From Burkholderiales bacterium (GTDB lineage: Bacteria > Pseudomonadota > Gammaproteobacteria > Burkholderiales > Burkholderiaceae_F): a stretch of 64,000 nt of DNA. Positions 47,521 to 56,130 of this stretch are shown here, one piece after another. Under the pieces are notes generated by a model. That model did no database searches. It saw only the letters and a program-made list of their open reading frames with translations, and was not told where the DNA came from. The stretch is taken from contig JADCGS010000031.1 of the NCBI GenBank assembly GCA_020248865.1, positions 1 to 64,000 on the forward strand, written 5' to 3'. Numbering within the stretch: the stretch's first letter is position 1; each line of letters opens with the position of its first letter. The translations under genes were made by a program, and so were the position numbers.

Positions 47521-48405
47521 ATGAAGCAGTTTCCGATTCCCGTGGTGAGCGACGGCCCGATCGTTCCGGTGGGCCCCGGCTCGCAGTCCGACGAAGGCGA
47601 AGGCTTCAACTACCTGCCGATCCCGCGCGAGGTGGAGACCTTCGCCATGCCGCAGGTGCCGCAGAGCGCCGAGGCCGAGCACCTGGCCGGCGCGCGCGAC
47701 GTGCTCGCGCAGTTCGTCGAGACGATGCTCGAACCCGGCAGCCTGCCGATCGAGCTGCTCGGCCTGCCCGAGGGCGTGATCGAGGTGCTCAACCAGACCC
47801 TCGGCGAGGGCGAGGTGGCGATCCGCATCGTGGCGCAGAACGGCGTGCGCCACGACGTGCGCATCCAGGAGACCGTGTTCGCCGGCGTGTGGCGCCAGCG
47901 GCACGTTGCACCCGATGGCACCCTGCTGCACGACTTCTTGATCGCCGCGCCGATCCCGCCCATCGCCATCGAATTCGCCGAGGCCACCTCGCTGCCGGCG
48001 CTGCCGCAGGTGGAGGTGCCGGCCGGCGCCATGAACGCGCCAGCGCTGCTGACCGAGATCGGGGCTGCGGTGAGCGGCTTGCAGCCGGCGCAGGAGGCGC
48101 GCGTCATCAACCTGACGCTGCTGCCGCTGACCCCCGACGATCACACCCTGCTCGAGCACGCCTTCCCGCGCGGCAGCGTGGCCGTGCTGTCGCGCGGCTT
48201 TGGCAACTGCCGGGTGTCCTCGACCCAGGTGCGGCATCTCTGGCGCGTGCAGTACTTCAACAGCATGCAGACGCTCATTCTGAACACGCTGGAGGTGACG
48301 CGGGTGCCCGAGGTGGCGCTGGCGGCCGAGGAAGACCTGGCCGACAGCCACGAGCGCCTGCTCGACCTCATCAGCTGGATGAGTGAGAGCGCGGAGGCGG
48401 CATGA
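47521..48405 (+). CDS. hoxQ: Hydrogenase accessory protein HoxQ/HyaF
   Basis: A 294-residue HupH/HyaF-family protein that helps mature the small subunit with HoxO and HoxR. 'GEGEVAIRIVAQNGVRHDVRIQETVFAGVWR' and 'VRHLWRVQYFNSMQTLILNTLEV' are conserved blocks. ATG directly after the short hoxO gap; its 3' end overlaps hoxR (ATGA). Confidence 0.9.
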   Translation: MKQFPIPVVSDGPIVPVGPGSQSDEGEGFNYLPIPREVETFAMPQVPQSAEAEHLAGARDVLAQFVETMLEPGSLPIELLGLPEGVIEVLNQTLGEGEVAIRIVAQNGVRHDVRIQETVFAGVWRQRHVAPDGTLLHDFLIAAPIPPIAIEFAEATSLPALPQVEVPAGAMNAPALLTEIGAAVSGLQPAQEARVINLTLLPLTPDDHTLLEHAFPRGSVAVLSRGFGNCRVSSTQVRHLWRVQYFNSMQTLILNTLEVTRVPEVALAAEEDLADSHERLLDLISWMSESAEAA

Positions 48406-48650
48406 GTCGAGCGACGAGCGCCGGCACCGACAGCGGCGCCGGCAGCGACACCGACAGCGCCGCCGGCACGGAACTGGCCACGCTGGGCGGCCGCTTCGAG
48501 TGCAAGGTCTGCTGGCACGTCTACGACCCGCGCGTCGGCGATCCGGTGTGGCAGATCGCGCCGGGCACGCCGTTTTCGGCCCTGCCGCACCACTGGACCT
48601 GCCCCAACTGCTCCACCGAGCAGGCGGGCTTCCTGCAGTTGGAGGACTGA
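48402..48650 (+). CDS. hoxR: Rubredoxin HoxR
   Basis: An 82-residue rubredoxin with iron-binding pairs 'CKVCWHVYDP' and 'CPNCSTEQAGF'. HoxR/HupI supports assembly of the Fe-S clusters of the small subunit in air. Its N-terminus is a 25-residue Thr/Ser/Ala/Gly/Asp-rich leader, longer than usual. Overlaps hoxQ by four bases. Confidence 0.93.
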   Translation: MSRATSAGTDSGAGSDTDSAAGTELATLGGRFECKVCWHVYDPRVGDPVWQIAPGTPFSALPHHWTCPNCSTEQAGFLQLED

Positions 48651-48653
48651 GCC

Positions 48654-49289
48654 ATGGACGACGGCCGCCCGGCGCCGGTTGCCGATGCCCCTGTCATCGA
48701 GCGCGCCGGCCACAGCCCTGCCGAGGTGGCGCTGCGCGTCGAGCGCGCCTTCGACCATATCCATGCCACGCGCATGCAGGACATGCCGTTCGTCAACGCC
48801 GCCCTGCGCGTCGAGGCGGTCGGATTCCGGCGCTGGGAAGGCCGCTGGCTCGGTGTGCTGATCACCCCGTGGTTCATGAACCTGATGCTGCTGCCCGACG
48901 AGCCGGCCGCCTGGCGCCACGTGCGCTACGGCGACTCGCTCGGCTACCTGCTGCCGGCCGGGGTGTTCGAGTTCATCAGCGCGGTCGACCCGCAGCTCGG
49001 CGGCTACCAGAGCTGCTCGCTGTTTTCGCCGATGTTCGAGTTCGGCGACCAGGCCGGGGCGCGGGAGACCGCGCTGGCGGCGCTCACCGCGCTGTTCGAT
49101 GCCGACACCCGTGCCGGCGTCGAGGGGCCCGGCACGCCGATGAACGTCCAGCTCGTCGATCCGGACGCCGGGCCGCCCGCCGCGGCGGGCGCCGCGCAGC
49201 CCGCCGCGCAGCCGGCCGCGCCGGTGTCCAAGCGCGACTTCCTGCGCGGCCGCTGGAGCAGCCGGGCGGACGACGCCGCGGCATCGTGA
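48654..49289 (+). CDS. hoxT: HybE/HupJ-family assembly chaperone HoxT
   Basis: A 211-residue [NiFe]-hydrogenase chaperone. 'RMQDMPFVNAALRVEAVGFRRWEGRWLGVLITPWFMNLMLLP' elements at residues 40-80 and 'GVFEFISAVDPQLGGYQSCSLFSPMFEF' are family hallmarks. HybE-type proteins proofread cofactor insertion before Tat export. The C-terminus has an Ala/Pro linker and 'SKRDFLRGRW', the conserved end of HupJ proteins. Confidence 0.9.
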   Translation: MDDGRPAPVADAPVIERAGHSPAEVALRVERAFDHIHATRMQDMPFVNAALRVEAVGFRRWEGRWLGVLITPWFMNLMLLPDEPAAWRHVRYGDSLGYLLPAGVFEFISAVDPQLGGYQSCSLFSPMFEFGDQAGARETALAALTALFDADTRAGVEGPGTPMNVQLVDPDAGPPAAAGAAQPAAQPAAPVSKRDFLRGRWSSRADDAAAS

Positions 49290-49306
49290 GACGCTGAGGG
49301 AGTGCC

Positions 49307-50458
49307 ATGACCCTGGCAGCCGGCGAACTGGCCATCGATCTGACCCTGCGCGACGGCGTGGTGGACGCCGTGCAGCTTGCCTCCACGCGGCCGCAGGTGG
49401 CCGACGCGCTGCTGCGCGGCCGCCCGGCCGACGAGGCGGTCGCGCTGCTGCCGCGGCTGTTTTCCATCTGCGGCCGCGCCCATGGGCTGGCCGCCGAGCT
49501 GGCCGTCGAGGCCGCACGCGGCGCCCCGCCCGCGGCCGCCGCGCCGGCGCAGTCCGGCAGCCCCGACCGCCCCGACCGCCCCGACCGCCCCGACCGGCTG
49601 GCCCGGCTCGAGGCCGAGCTCGCCCACGAACTGCTGTGGCGCACGCTGCTCGACTGGCCCCGCCTGCTCGGCGAGCCGGCCGACGCCGACGCGCTCGCGC
49701 GGGTGCGCACCGCGCTGGCCAGCGGCGAACGCAGCGCCCTGCGCACGGCCATCGAGCAGACCGTGCTGGCCGGTCCGGCCGCGCCTTGGTGGGAGCACGA
49801 GCACGTGCCGGCCTTCGAGATCTGGGTCGCGCAGGCGCGCACGGTGGCCGCCCGCGTGCTGGCCGCCGTGCAGCGCGATGGCGCGCGTCACGGTGCGCCG
49901 CGCGCTCCGGTGGCACTGCTGCCCGCGCCGCCCGCCGCGGCCGATCTGGCATCGATCGACGCCGCCCTGACCCGCGACGCCCAGTTCGAGCTGCGGCCCG
50001 AGCTGGACGGCGCGCCGGCCGAGACCGGCACCGTGGCCCGCCTGCAGGCGCATCCGCTGGTGGCCGCCCTGACGCGCGCCTATGGCCGCTCGGCGCTCAC
50101 GCGCCTGGCGGCCCGCATCACCGAGCTGGCGCGCATCGCCTGCGGCGCGCCGGCCGGGCAGCCGCTGTTCGGCGCGCTGGCGCTGGATGCGCAGCGCGGC
50201 CTGGGCTGGGTCGAGACCGCGCGCGGGCTGCTGGTGCACGTGGCGCACCTGCAGGGCGACCGGGTGGCGCAGTGGCGCATCGTCGCGCCCACCGAGTGGA
50301 ACTTCCATCCGCGCGGCGCCCTGCTGCAGGGGCTGATCGGCGCGCACGCGGTCGGCGCGGCCGACCTGGCGCAGCGCGCGCAGTGGCTGGTGCAGTCGCT
50401 CGACCCCTGCGTGTCCTACCGCGTGCGCGTCAACGGCAGCGAGCTCGCCCATGCATGA
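49307..50458 (+). CDS. hoxV: HupK/HoxV-type scaffold protein
   Basis: A 383-residue relative of the large subunit without a full Ni-Fe site. 'FSICGRAHGLA' mimics the first ligand motif and 'SLDPCVSYRV' the second, each reduced to a single cysteine. HoxV carries the Fe(CN)2CO unit to the large subunit. An in-frame 9-base repeat (49561-49596) inserts Asp-Arg-Pro repeats in the linker at about residue 87. The 3' end overlaps hypA by eight bases. Confidence 0.9.
   Translation: MTLAAGELAIDLTLRDGVVDAVQLASTRPQVADALLRGRPADEAVALLPRLFSICGRAHGLAAELAVEAARGAPPAAAAPAQSGSPDRPDRPDRPDRLARLEAELAHELLWRTLLDWPRLLGEPADADALARVRTALASGERSALRTAIEQTVLAGPAAPWWEHEHVPAFEIWVAQARTVAARVLAAVQRDGARHGAPRAPVALLPAPPAAADLASIDAALTRDAQFELRPELDGAPAETGTVARLQAHPLVAALTRAYGRSALTRLAARITELARIACGAPAGQPLFGALALDAQRGLGWVETARGLLVHVAHLQGDRVAQWRIVAPTEWNFHPRGALLQGLIGAHAVGAADLAQRAQWLVQSLDPCVSYRVRVNGSELAHA
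49561..49596 (+). repeat. 9-bp tandem repeat in hoxV
   Basis: Four perfect units of CCCCGACCG encode Asp-Arg-Pro repeats. The multiple of three keeps the frame whatever the copy number. Confidence 0.85.
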
Positions 50459-50783
50459 AATGTCGCTCGCCGAGGGTCTGATTCAGGTGGTCGAGGAAGC
50501 CGCCGGCGCGCGCACGGTGCGCACGGTGCGGCTGGAAATCGGCCGGCTGGCCGCGGTCGAGCTGTCCGCGCTGCGCTTTGCCTTCGAGGTGGTCAGGCAG
50601 GGCACGGTCGCGCAGGACGCCGCGCTGGACGTGGTGGCGCTGCCCGGGCAGGCCTGGTGCATGAAGTGCTGCCAGACGGTCACGATCGAGGCGCGCGGCG
50701 ACGGCTGCCCGCGCTGCGGCAGCCACCAGCTGCAGGTGACCGGCGGCGACGAGATGCGCGTCAAGGAACTGGAGCTCGCCTGA
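50451..50783 (+). CDS. hypA: Nickel-insertion protein HypA
   Basis: A 110-residue HypA. The nickel site is M-H-E at the N-terminus (His2). The zinc site is 'CMKC' and 'CPRC' in the C-terminal half. With HypB it delivers nickel to the large-subunit precursor. It starts inside the hoxV 3' end. Confidence 0.95.
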   Translation: MHEMSLAEGLIQVVEEAAGARTVRTVRLEIGRLAAVELSALRFAFEVVRQGTVAQDAALDVVALPGQAWCMKCCQTVTIEARGDGCPRCGSHQLQVTGGDEMRVKELELA

Positions 50784-50813
50784 ACCGGCGGCGCAACGAT
50801 CGAGGAGAAGACG

Positions 50814-51830
50814 ATGTGCACCACTTGCGGCTGCGGGCCCGGCGAAGTCAGGGTCGAGGGCCATGCGCATGACCACGACCACGGCCACCATCACGCGCAC
50901 GGCCACGCGCACGGCCACGTCCATGACCACGGCCACGAGCACGAGCACGACCACGACCACGACCATGAGCACGGCGCGCACGGCGACCTGCACTACGGGC
51001 ACGGCGCCGCGCACTCGCACGCGCCCGGCATGAGCCCGCCGGGCCGCCCCAAGGGCGAATCCCCGAGCGCGCAGCGTGAGGGTAGTCCAATGAGCCAGGA
51101 AAAAATGGTCGCGGTCGAGCGCGGCATCCTCGACAAGAACGACCGGTTCGCGCGCGCCAACCGGCGCTGGCTGGCCGAACGCGGCGTGCTGGCGCTCAAC
51201 TTTGTCTCCAGCCCCGGCTCCGGCAAGACCTCGCTGCTGGTGGAGACGATTCGCCGCCTGCAGGGCGAGCTGCCGCTGGCGGTCATCGAGGGCGACCAGC
51301 AGACCAGCAACGACGCCGAGCGCATCCGCGCCACCGGCGCGCGGGCCATCCAGATCAACACCGGCAAGGGCTGCCACCTCGACGCCAGCATGGTCGAGCA
51401 TGCGCTGGCCCACCTGGCGCCGGCCGACGACTCGGTGCTGTTCATCGAGAACGTCGGCAACCTGGTCTGCCCGGCTGCCTTCGACCTCGGCGAGGCCGCC
51501 AAGGTGGTGGTGCTGTCCGTCACGGAGGGCGAGGACAAGCCGCTGAAGTACCCGGACATGTTTGCCGCCGCGCAGCTCATGCTGCTCAACAAGGTCGACC
51601 TGCTGCCGTACCTGGACTTCGACGTGGCCCAGGCGATCGACTGCGCGCGCCGCGTCAATCCGGCCATCGAGGTGCTGCAGGTGTCGGCCACGCGCGGGCA
51701 GGGCATGGACGGCTGGCTCGACTGGGTGCGCGCCGCCGCCGGCCGCGCCCGCGCCGAGCGCGCCGCCCGCCGCGCCGAGGCCGCGCGCAAGCTGGCGCTG
51801 CTCGAAGAGCACATCGCCACCCTGCGCTGA
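50814..51830 (+). CDS. hypB: Nickel-storage GTPase HypB with in-frame repeat insertion
   Basis: A 338-residue HypB. N-terminal 'CTTCGCG' is the high-affinity nickel motif. Residues 17-71 hold about 25 histidines for nickel storage. The GTPase begins with '[11 protein letters not shown]' near residue 130, followed by 'EGDQQT' and '[11 protein letters not shown]' (metal-binding C and nucleotide switch). Between histidine region and GTPase, residues 73-92 are exactly one 60-base dispersed repeat ('[15 protein letters not shown]'). That repeat ends in GAGGG eight bases before an in-frame ATG at 51090. Initiation there would give a 246-residue HypB without the metal-storage end. Confidence 0.95.
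   Translation: MCTTCGCGPGEVRVEGHAHDHDHGHHHAHGHAHGHVHDHGHEHEHDHDHDHEHGAHGDLHYGHGAAHSHAPGMSPPGRPKGESPSAQREGSPMSQEKMVAVERGILDKNDRFARANRRWLAERGVLALNFVSSPGSGKTSLLVETIRRLQGELPLAVIEGDQQTSNDAERIRATGARAIQINTGKGCHLDASMVEHALAHLAPADDSVLFIENVGNLVCPAAFDLGEAAKVVVLSVTEGEDKPLKYPDMFAAAQLMLLNKVDLLPYLDFDVAQAIDCARRVNPAIEVLQVSATRGQGMDGWLDWVRAAAGRARAERAARRAEAARKLALLEEHIATLR
51030..51089 (+). repeat. 60-bp dispersed repeat inside hypB
   Basis: One unit, exactly 20 codons long, running from ATGAGC to the next ATGAGC. It is read in frame within hypB. It includes the ribosome-site-like GAGGG before the second ATG. The same unit occurs inverted and tripled in hypF and diverged at 18257-18376. Confidence 0.9.
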
Positions 51831-51837
51831 GCTTGCG

Positions 51838-54648
51838 ATGCTCGAGCTTCCGGATGCAACGACGCCCGCCCCCGCGAGCGCGGAAGGGTCGGGGAGCGGG
51901 CGCGTGGCCCTCGGCGCGCGCCCGCCCGCCCGGCCGCCCGACCCTGCACAAGGCGGGGCAGCGCAGGCGCACGGGACGACCTTGGCGCTGCGCGCTCAGG
52001 GATTCGCCTTTGGGGCGGCTCGGCAGGCTCATGAGACGCCCCTCGCGCTGCGCGCTCAGGGATTCGCCTTTGGGGCGGCCCGGCAGGCTCATGAGACGCC
52101 CCTCGCGCTGCGCGCTCAGGGATTCGCCTTTGGGGCGGCCCGGCAGGCTCATGCCGAAGCAGCCGGCGTGAAGCCCGCGCAAGCCGCCGGCCGCAGCCAA
52201 GGGCGGGCGCCTGACCGTCCCGCCGAGGGCACACGTGCGACTGCGCAGCCGTCGCGTACACCGGAGGCGCCGACGCACGACGTCACGCTGCAGGTCCATG
52301 GCCGTGTGCAGGGCGTCGGCTTCCGGCCGTTCGTGTTCCGGCTGGCGCACGAGCTGGCGCTCGACGGCTGGGTGCGCAACGACGGCGGCGGCGTGACCAT
52401 CGCGCTGCGCGGGCCGGCCGGCGCGCTGGCGCGCTTCGGGGTCCGGCTGCGCAGCGAGCTGCCGCCGCTGGCGCGCCTCGACGAGGTGCAGGAGCAGGCG
52501 GGCGCGGCGATCGACCGGCCCGGCTTTCGCATCGTTGCCAGCGCGCACACCCCGGTTTGCACCGGCATCGTGCCCGATGCGGCCCCCTGCGAGGCCTGCC
52601 TGGACGACCTGTTCGACCCGCGCGGCCGCCGCTGGCGCTACGCCTTCACCAACTGCACGCACTGCGGGCCGCGCTTCACGATCACCGCGCGCCTGCCCTA
52701 TGACCGGCCGTCGACCAGCATGGCCGGCTTCGTGCAGTGCCCGACGTGCCAGCGCGAGTACGACGACCCGCGCGACCGCCGCTTCCACGCCCAGCCCAAC
52801 GCCTGCCCGCTGTGCGGGCCGCGGCTGTGGCTGACCGATGCGCACGGCGTCCCGCTCGACGGCGACGACGCGATCGCCGTCGCGCTGGCGCGCGTGGCTG
52901 GCGGCCAGATCGTGGCCATGAAGGGCCTGGGCGGCTTCCACCTCGTGTGCGACGCGCGCAATGCGGCCGCGGTGGCGCGGCTGCGCGAGCGCAAGCAGCG
53001 CGACGAGAAGCCGTTTGCCGTCATGGTGGCCAACGTCGCTTCGCTGGCGGGTCTGGCCGGGGTCGATGCGGCTGGCGCCGCCGCGCTGCAGTCGATCGAG
53101 CGCCCCATCGTGCTGCTGCCCAAGGCGGCTGGCTGCGACGCCGCGCTGGCCGGCATCGCGCCCGGGCTCGCGCAGGTCGGCGTCATGCTGCCGGGCACGC
53201 CGCTGCACTGGCTGCTGTTTCACGAGGCCGCCGGCCGCCCGGCCGGCCGCGCCTGGCTGCACGCCGCGCAGCGCCTGGTGCTGGTGATGACCAGCGCCAA
53301 CCCCGGCGGCGAGCCGCTGGTGGTCGGCAATGACGAGGCGGTGCTGCGCCTGGGCGCGGCTGCGGGTCTGGCCGATGCCTTCGTCATGCACGACCGCGAA
53401 GTGCTGGTGCGCTGCGACGACTCGGTGGTGCGGGTCGACGTCCTCGCCGCTGCGGACCCGGTACCCGATCCCGCGCGCGGCCTGCCCGCGGCCGCGCCGC
53501 CACCGGCCCTGTCGTTCGTGCGCCGTGCGCGCGGCTACACGCCGGCTGCCATCCGGCTGGCCGACGCGGCGCCGCCGGTGCTGGCGCTGGGCGCCTACCT
53601 GAAGACCACCGCCTGCCTGACGCGCGGCGCCGAGGCCTTCCTGTCGCAGCACATCGGCGATCTGGACAACGCGCCCAGCCGCAGCGCGCTCGAGGAGGCG
53701 GCCTCCCACCTGCAGCGCGCGCTCGAAGTGCGGCCGGCCGCCATCGCGCATGACCTGCATCCCGACATCTACTCGACCCAGCTCGCGCAGCAACTGGCCG
53801 CGCAACTGGGCGTGCCGGCCATCGGCGTGCAGCACCACCACGCGCACATCGCCGCCATCGCGGCCGAGCATCGCCACTCGGGGCCGCTGCTCGGGCTGGC
53901 GCTCGACGGCGTGGGCTACGGCAGCGACGACGACGGCAGCGGCACGGCCTGGGGCGGCGAGCTGCTGGCGCTCGACGGCGCCCGCTGCACGCGCCTGGGG
54001 CACCTGAGGGCACTGGCGCTGCCCGGCGGCGACCGCGCGGCGCGCGAGCCCTGGCGCATGGCGGCGGCGGTGCTGCACGCGCTCGGCCGCGCCGACGAGA
54101 TCGCGCCGCGTTTCGCGCAGCAGCCGGCCGCGCCGACGGTGGCGCAGATGCTGTGCCACGGCCTGCGCTGCCCGCCGACCACCAGCGCGGGCCGCTGGTT
54201 CGACGCCGCCGCCGGCCTGCTGGGCGTGCGCGAGGTCATGGCCTACGAGGGCCAGGCGGCCATGCTGCTGGAGGCGCTGGCCGCGCAACGCCCGGCGGCG
54301 CGGGCCGATGGCGCGCTGTATCGGATCGATCGGGGCGTGCTCGACCTGCTCCCGCTGGCCACGCGGCTGGCCGCCGAGCGCGACGCCGCCGCCGGCGCCG
54401 CGCTGTTTCATGCCACGCTGGCCCAGGCGCTGGCCGACTGGGCCACCGCGGCGGCCCGCGCGCACGGCCTGGCCGCGGTGGCGCTGGGCGGCGGCTGCTT
54501 CCTCAACGCCATCCTGTCGGCGCGCCTGACCGCGGCGCTGCGGGCGCAGGGTCTGCAAGTCCTGGCGGCGCGACAGGCGCCGCCCAACGACGGCGGCTTG
54601 AGCCTGGGCCAGGCCTGGGTCGCCCGCCAACTGCTGAAGGTGAACTGA
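51838..54648 (+). CDS. hypF: Carbamoyltransferase HypF with repeat-bearing N-terminal extension
   Basis: A 936-residue HypF, which makes the thiocarbamate precursor of the cyanide ligands on HypE. Domains: acylphosphatase from about residue 147 ('GRVQGVGFRPF'), two C-x2-C-x18-C-x2-C zinc fingers from about 250, a YrdC-like domain ('MKGLGGFHLVCDA'), and a Kae1-like domain ('QHHHAHIAAIAAEH'). The first 146 residues are extra (E. coli HypF, about 750 residues, starts at the acylphosphatase). Of these, 60 come from three tandem 60-base repeats. ATG at 51838 has only a weak ribosome site; GTG at 52168 is an alternative after the repeats. Confidence 0.94.
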   Translation: MLELPDATTPAPASAEGSGSGRVALGARPPARPPDPAQGGAAQAHGTTLALRAQGFAFGAARQAHETPLALRAQGFAFGAARQAHETPLALRAQGFAFGAARQAHAEAAGVKPAQAAGRSQGRAPDRPAEGTRATAQPSRTPEAPTHDVTLQVHGRVQGVGFRPFVFRLAHELALDGWVRNDGGGVTIALRGPAGALARFGVRLRSELPPLARLDEVQEQAGAAIDRPGFRIVASAHTPVCTGIVPDAAPCEACLDDLFDPRGRRWRYAFTNCTHCGPRFTITARLPYDRPSTSMAGFVQCPTCQREYDDPRDRRFHAQPNACPLCGPRLWLTDAHGVPLDGDDAIAVALARVAGGQIVAMKGLGGFHLVCDARNAAAVARLRERKQRDEKPFAVMVANVASLAGLAGVDAAGAAALQSIERPIVLLPKAAGCDAALAGIAPGLAQVGVMLPGTPLHWLLFHEAAGRPAGRAWLHAAQRLVLVMTSANPGGEPLVVGNDEAVLRLGAAAGLADAFVMHDREVLVRCDDSVVRVDVLAAADPVPDPARGLPAAAPPPALSFVRRARGYTPAAIRLADAAPPVLALGAYLKTTACLTRGAEAFLSQHIGDLDNAPSRSALEEAASHLQRALEVRPAAIAHDLHPDIYSTQLAQQLAAQLGVPAIGVQHHHAHIAAIAAEHRHSGPLLGLALDGVGYGSDDDGSGTAWGGELLALDGARCTRLGHLRALALPGGDRAAREPWRMAAAVLHALGRADEIAPRFAQQPAAPTVAQMLCHGLRCPPTTSAGRWFDAAAGLLGVREVMAYEGQAAMLLEALAAQRPAARADGALYRIDRGVLDLLPLATRLAAERDAAAGAALFHATLAQALADWATAAARAHGLAAVALGGGCFLNAILSARLTAALRAQGLQVLAARQAPPNDGGLSLGQAWVARQLLKVN
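51973..52152 (-). repeat. Three tandem 60-bp repeats inside hypF
   Basis: The units are 51973-52032 (several mismatches), 52033-52092 and 52093-52152. The last two are almost identical. They are inverted relative to the hypB copy; read on the minus strand each begins ATGAGC and encodes '[15 protein letters not shown]'. In hypF sense they add 'LALRAQGFAFGAARQA' three times without breaking the frame. Confidence 0.92.
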
Positions 54649-54891
54649 ATGTGTCTCGCCCTGCCGGTGCGGGTGGTCGAACTGAAGGGCGGCGATGCGG
54701 CCGTGGTCGATCTGGGCGGCATCCGCAAGCAGATCTCGCTCGCGCTGGTCGAGGACGTGCGCGCCGGCGACTACGTGGTGCTGCACGTCGGCTATGCGCT
54801 GACCAAACTCGACCCCGACGAGGCGCAGCGCACGCTCGAGCTGTTTCGGGCCGCCGGCAGCGGCGCGCCGCTGCACGAGGTGCAGGCATGA
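54649..54891 (+). CDS. hypC: Hydrogenase maturation chaperone HypC
   Basis: An 80-residue HypC beginning M-C-L-A-L-P, with the essential Cys2. It works with HypD to build and carry the Fe(CN)2CO group. ATG directly abuts the hypF stop; its own stop overlaps hypD (ATGA). It is the general partner, whereas HoxL is the enzyme-specific paralogue. Confidence 0.95.
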   Translation: MCLALPVRVVELKGGDAAVVDLGGIRKQISLALVEDVRAGDYVVLHVGYALTKLDPDEAQRTLELFRAAGSGAPLHEVQA

Positions 54892-56030
54892 AGTTCATCG
54901 ACGAGTTCCGCGACGGCGACACGGCGCGTCGCATCGGCGCGCAGATCGCCGCCGAGGTGCAGCCGGGTCGGCGCTATCACTTCATGGAGTTCTGCGGCGG
55001 CCACACGCACGCCATCTCGCGCTACGGCGTCGGCGACCTGCTGCCCGACGGCGTGAAGATGATCCACGGTCCCGGCTGTCCGGTGTGCGTGCTGCCCATC
55101 GGCCGGGTCGATCTGGCCATCCAGCTCGTGCTGGAGCGCGGCGTCACCCTGGCCACCTATGGCGACGTGCTGCGCGTGCCGGCCTCCAACGGCCTGTCCC
55201 TGCTCAAGGCCAAGGCGCGCGGCGGCAAGGTGGCGATGGTGTACTCGGCCGCCGACGCGCTCGCCCTGGCGCGCCAGGACCCGGCGCGCGAGGTGGTGTT
55301 CTTCGCCATCGGCTTCGAGACCACCACGCCGCCCACTGCGCTGGTCATCCGGCAGGCCGCCGCCGAGGGGCTGGCCAACTTCAGCGTGGTGTGCAACCAC
55401 GTGCTGACGCCGGCGGCCATCGGCAACATCCTCGAAAGCCCCGAGGTGCGCCAGCTCGGCACCGTGCCGCTCGACGGCTTCATCGGGCCGGCGCACGTGA
55501 GCACCATCATCGGCAGCCAGCCCTACGAGCACTTTGCCGAGGAGTACGGCAAGCCGGTGGTGATCGCCGGCTTCGAGCCGCTCGACGTGATGCAGGCCAT
55601 CCTCATGCTGGTGCGCCAGGTCAACCAGGGCCGCGCCGAGGTCGAAAACGAGTTCACCCGCGCCGTCAACCGCGACGGCAACCTCAAGGCGCAGGCGCTG
55701 TGCGCCGAGGTGTTCGAGCTGCGCAAGAGCTTCGAGTGGCGCGGCCTGGGCGAGGTGCCGTACTCGGCGCTGGCCATCCGCGGCGAGTTCGCCGCGTTCG
55801 ATGCCGAGAAGAAGTTCGCGCTCGACACGCGGAAAGTGGCCGACAACAAGGCCTGCGAGTGCGGTGCCATCCTGCGCGGCGTCAAGCACCCGCGCGACTG
55901 CAAGATCTTCGGCACCGTGTGCACCCCGGAGAACCCGGTGGGCTCCTGCATGGTGTCGAGCGAGGGGGCCTGCGCGGCGCACTACAGTTACGGGCGCTAT
56001 AAGGAAATCCCCATCAGGGCGGCGGCGTGA
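54888..56030 (+). CDS. hypD: Hydrogenase maturation factor HypD
   Basis: A 380-residue HypD, the Fe-S protein on which the Fe(CN)2CO unit is assembled. Conserved motifs are 'EFCGGHTHAI' (Cys about 36), 'GPGCPVCV' (65-72), 'GFETTTPPTA' and the C-terminal cluster cysteines in 'CECGAILRG', 'CKIFGTVCTPENPVGSCMVSSEGAC' elements. Full length. A 100-base gap precedes hypE. Confidence 0.96.
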   Translation: MKFIDEFRDGDTARRIGAQIAAEVQPGRRYHFMEFCGGHTHAISRYGVGDLLPDGVKMIHGPGCPVCVLPIGRVDLAIQLVLERGVTLATYGDVLRVPASNGLSLLKAKARGGKVAMVYSAADALALARQDPAREVVFFAIGFETTTPPTALVIRQAAAEGLANFSVVCNHVLTPAAIGNILESPEVRQLGTVPLDGFIGPAHVSTIIGSQPYEHFAEEYGKPVVIAGFEPLDVMQAILMLVRQVNQGRAEVENEFTRAVNRDGNLKAQALCAEVFELRKSFEWRGLGEVPYSALAIRGEFAAFDAEKKFALDTRKVADNKACECGAILRGVKHPRDCKIFGTVCTPENPVGSCMVSSEGACAAHYSYGRYKEIPIRAAA

Positions 56031-56130
56031 AGGCAACGACACGCGCTGCGTACGCGACGCCGTCGCCTGTGACGAGTCCCGGGCGCGCTGGCGCCCTCAT
56101 CGCGGCCGCCGGCCGCATGGTGTGCGGAAA

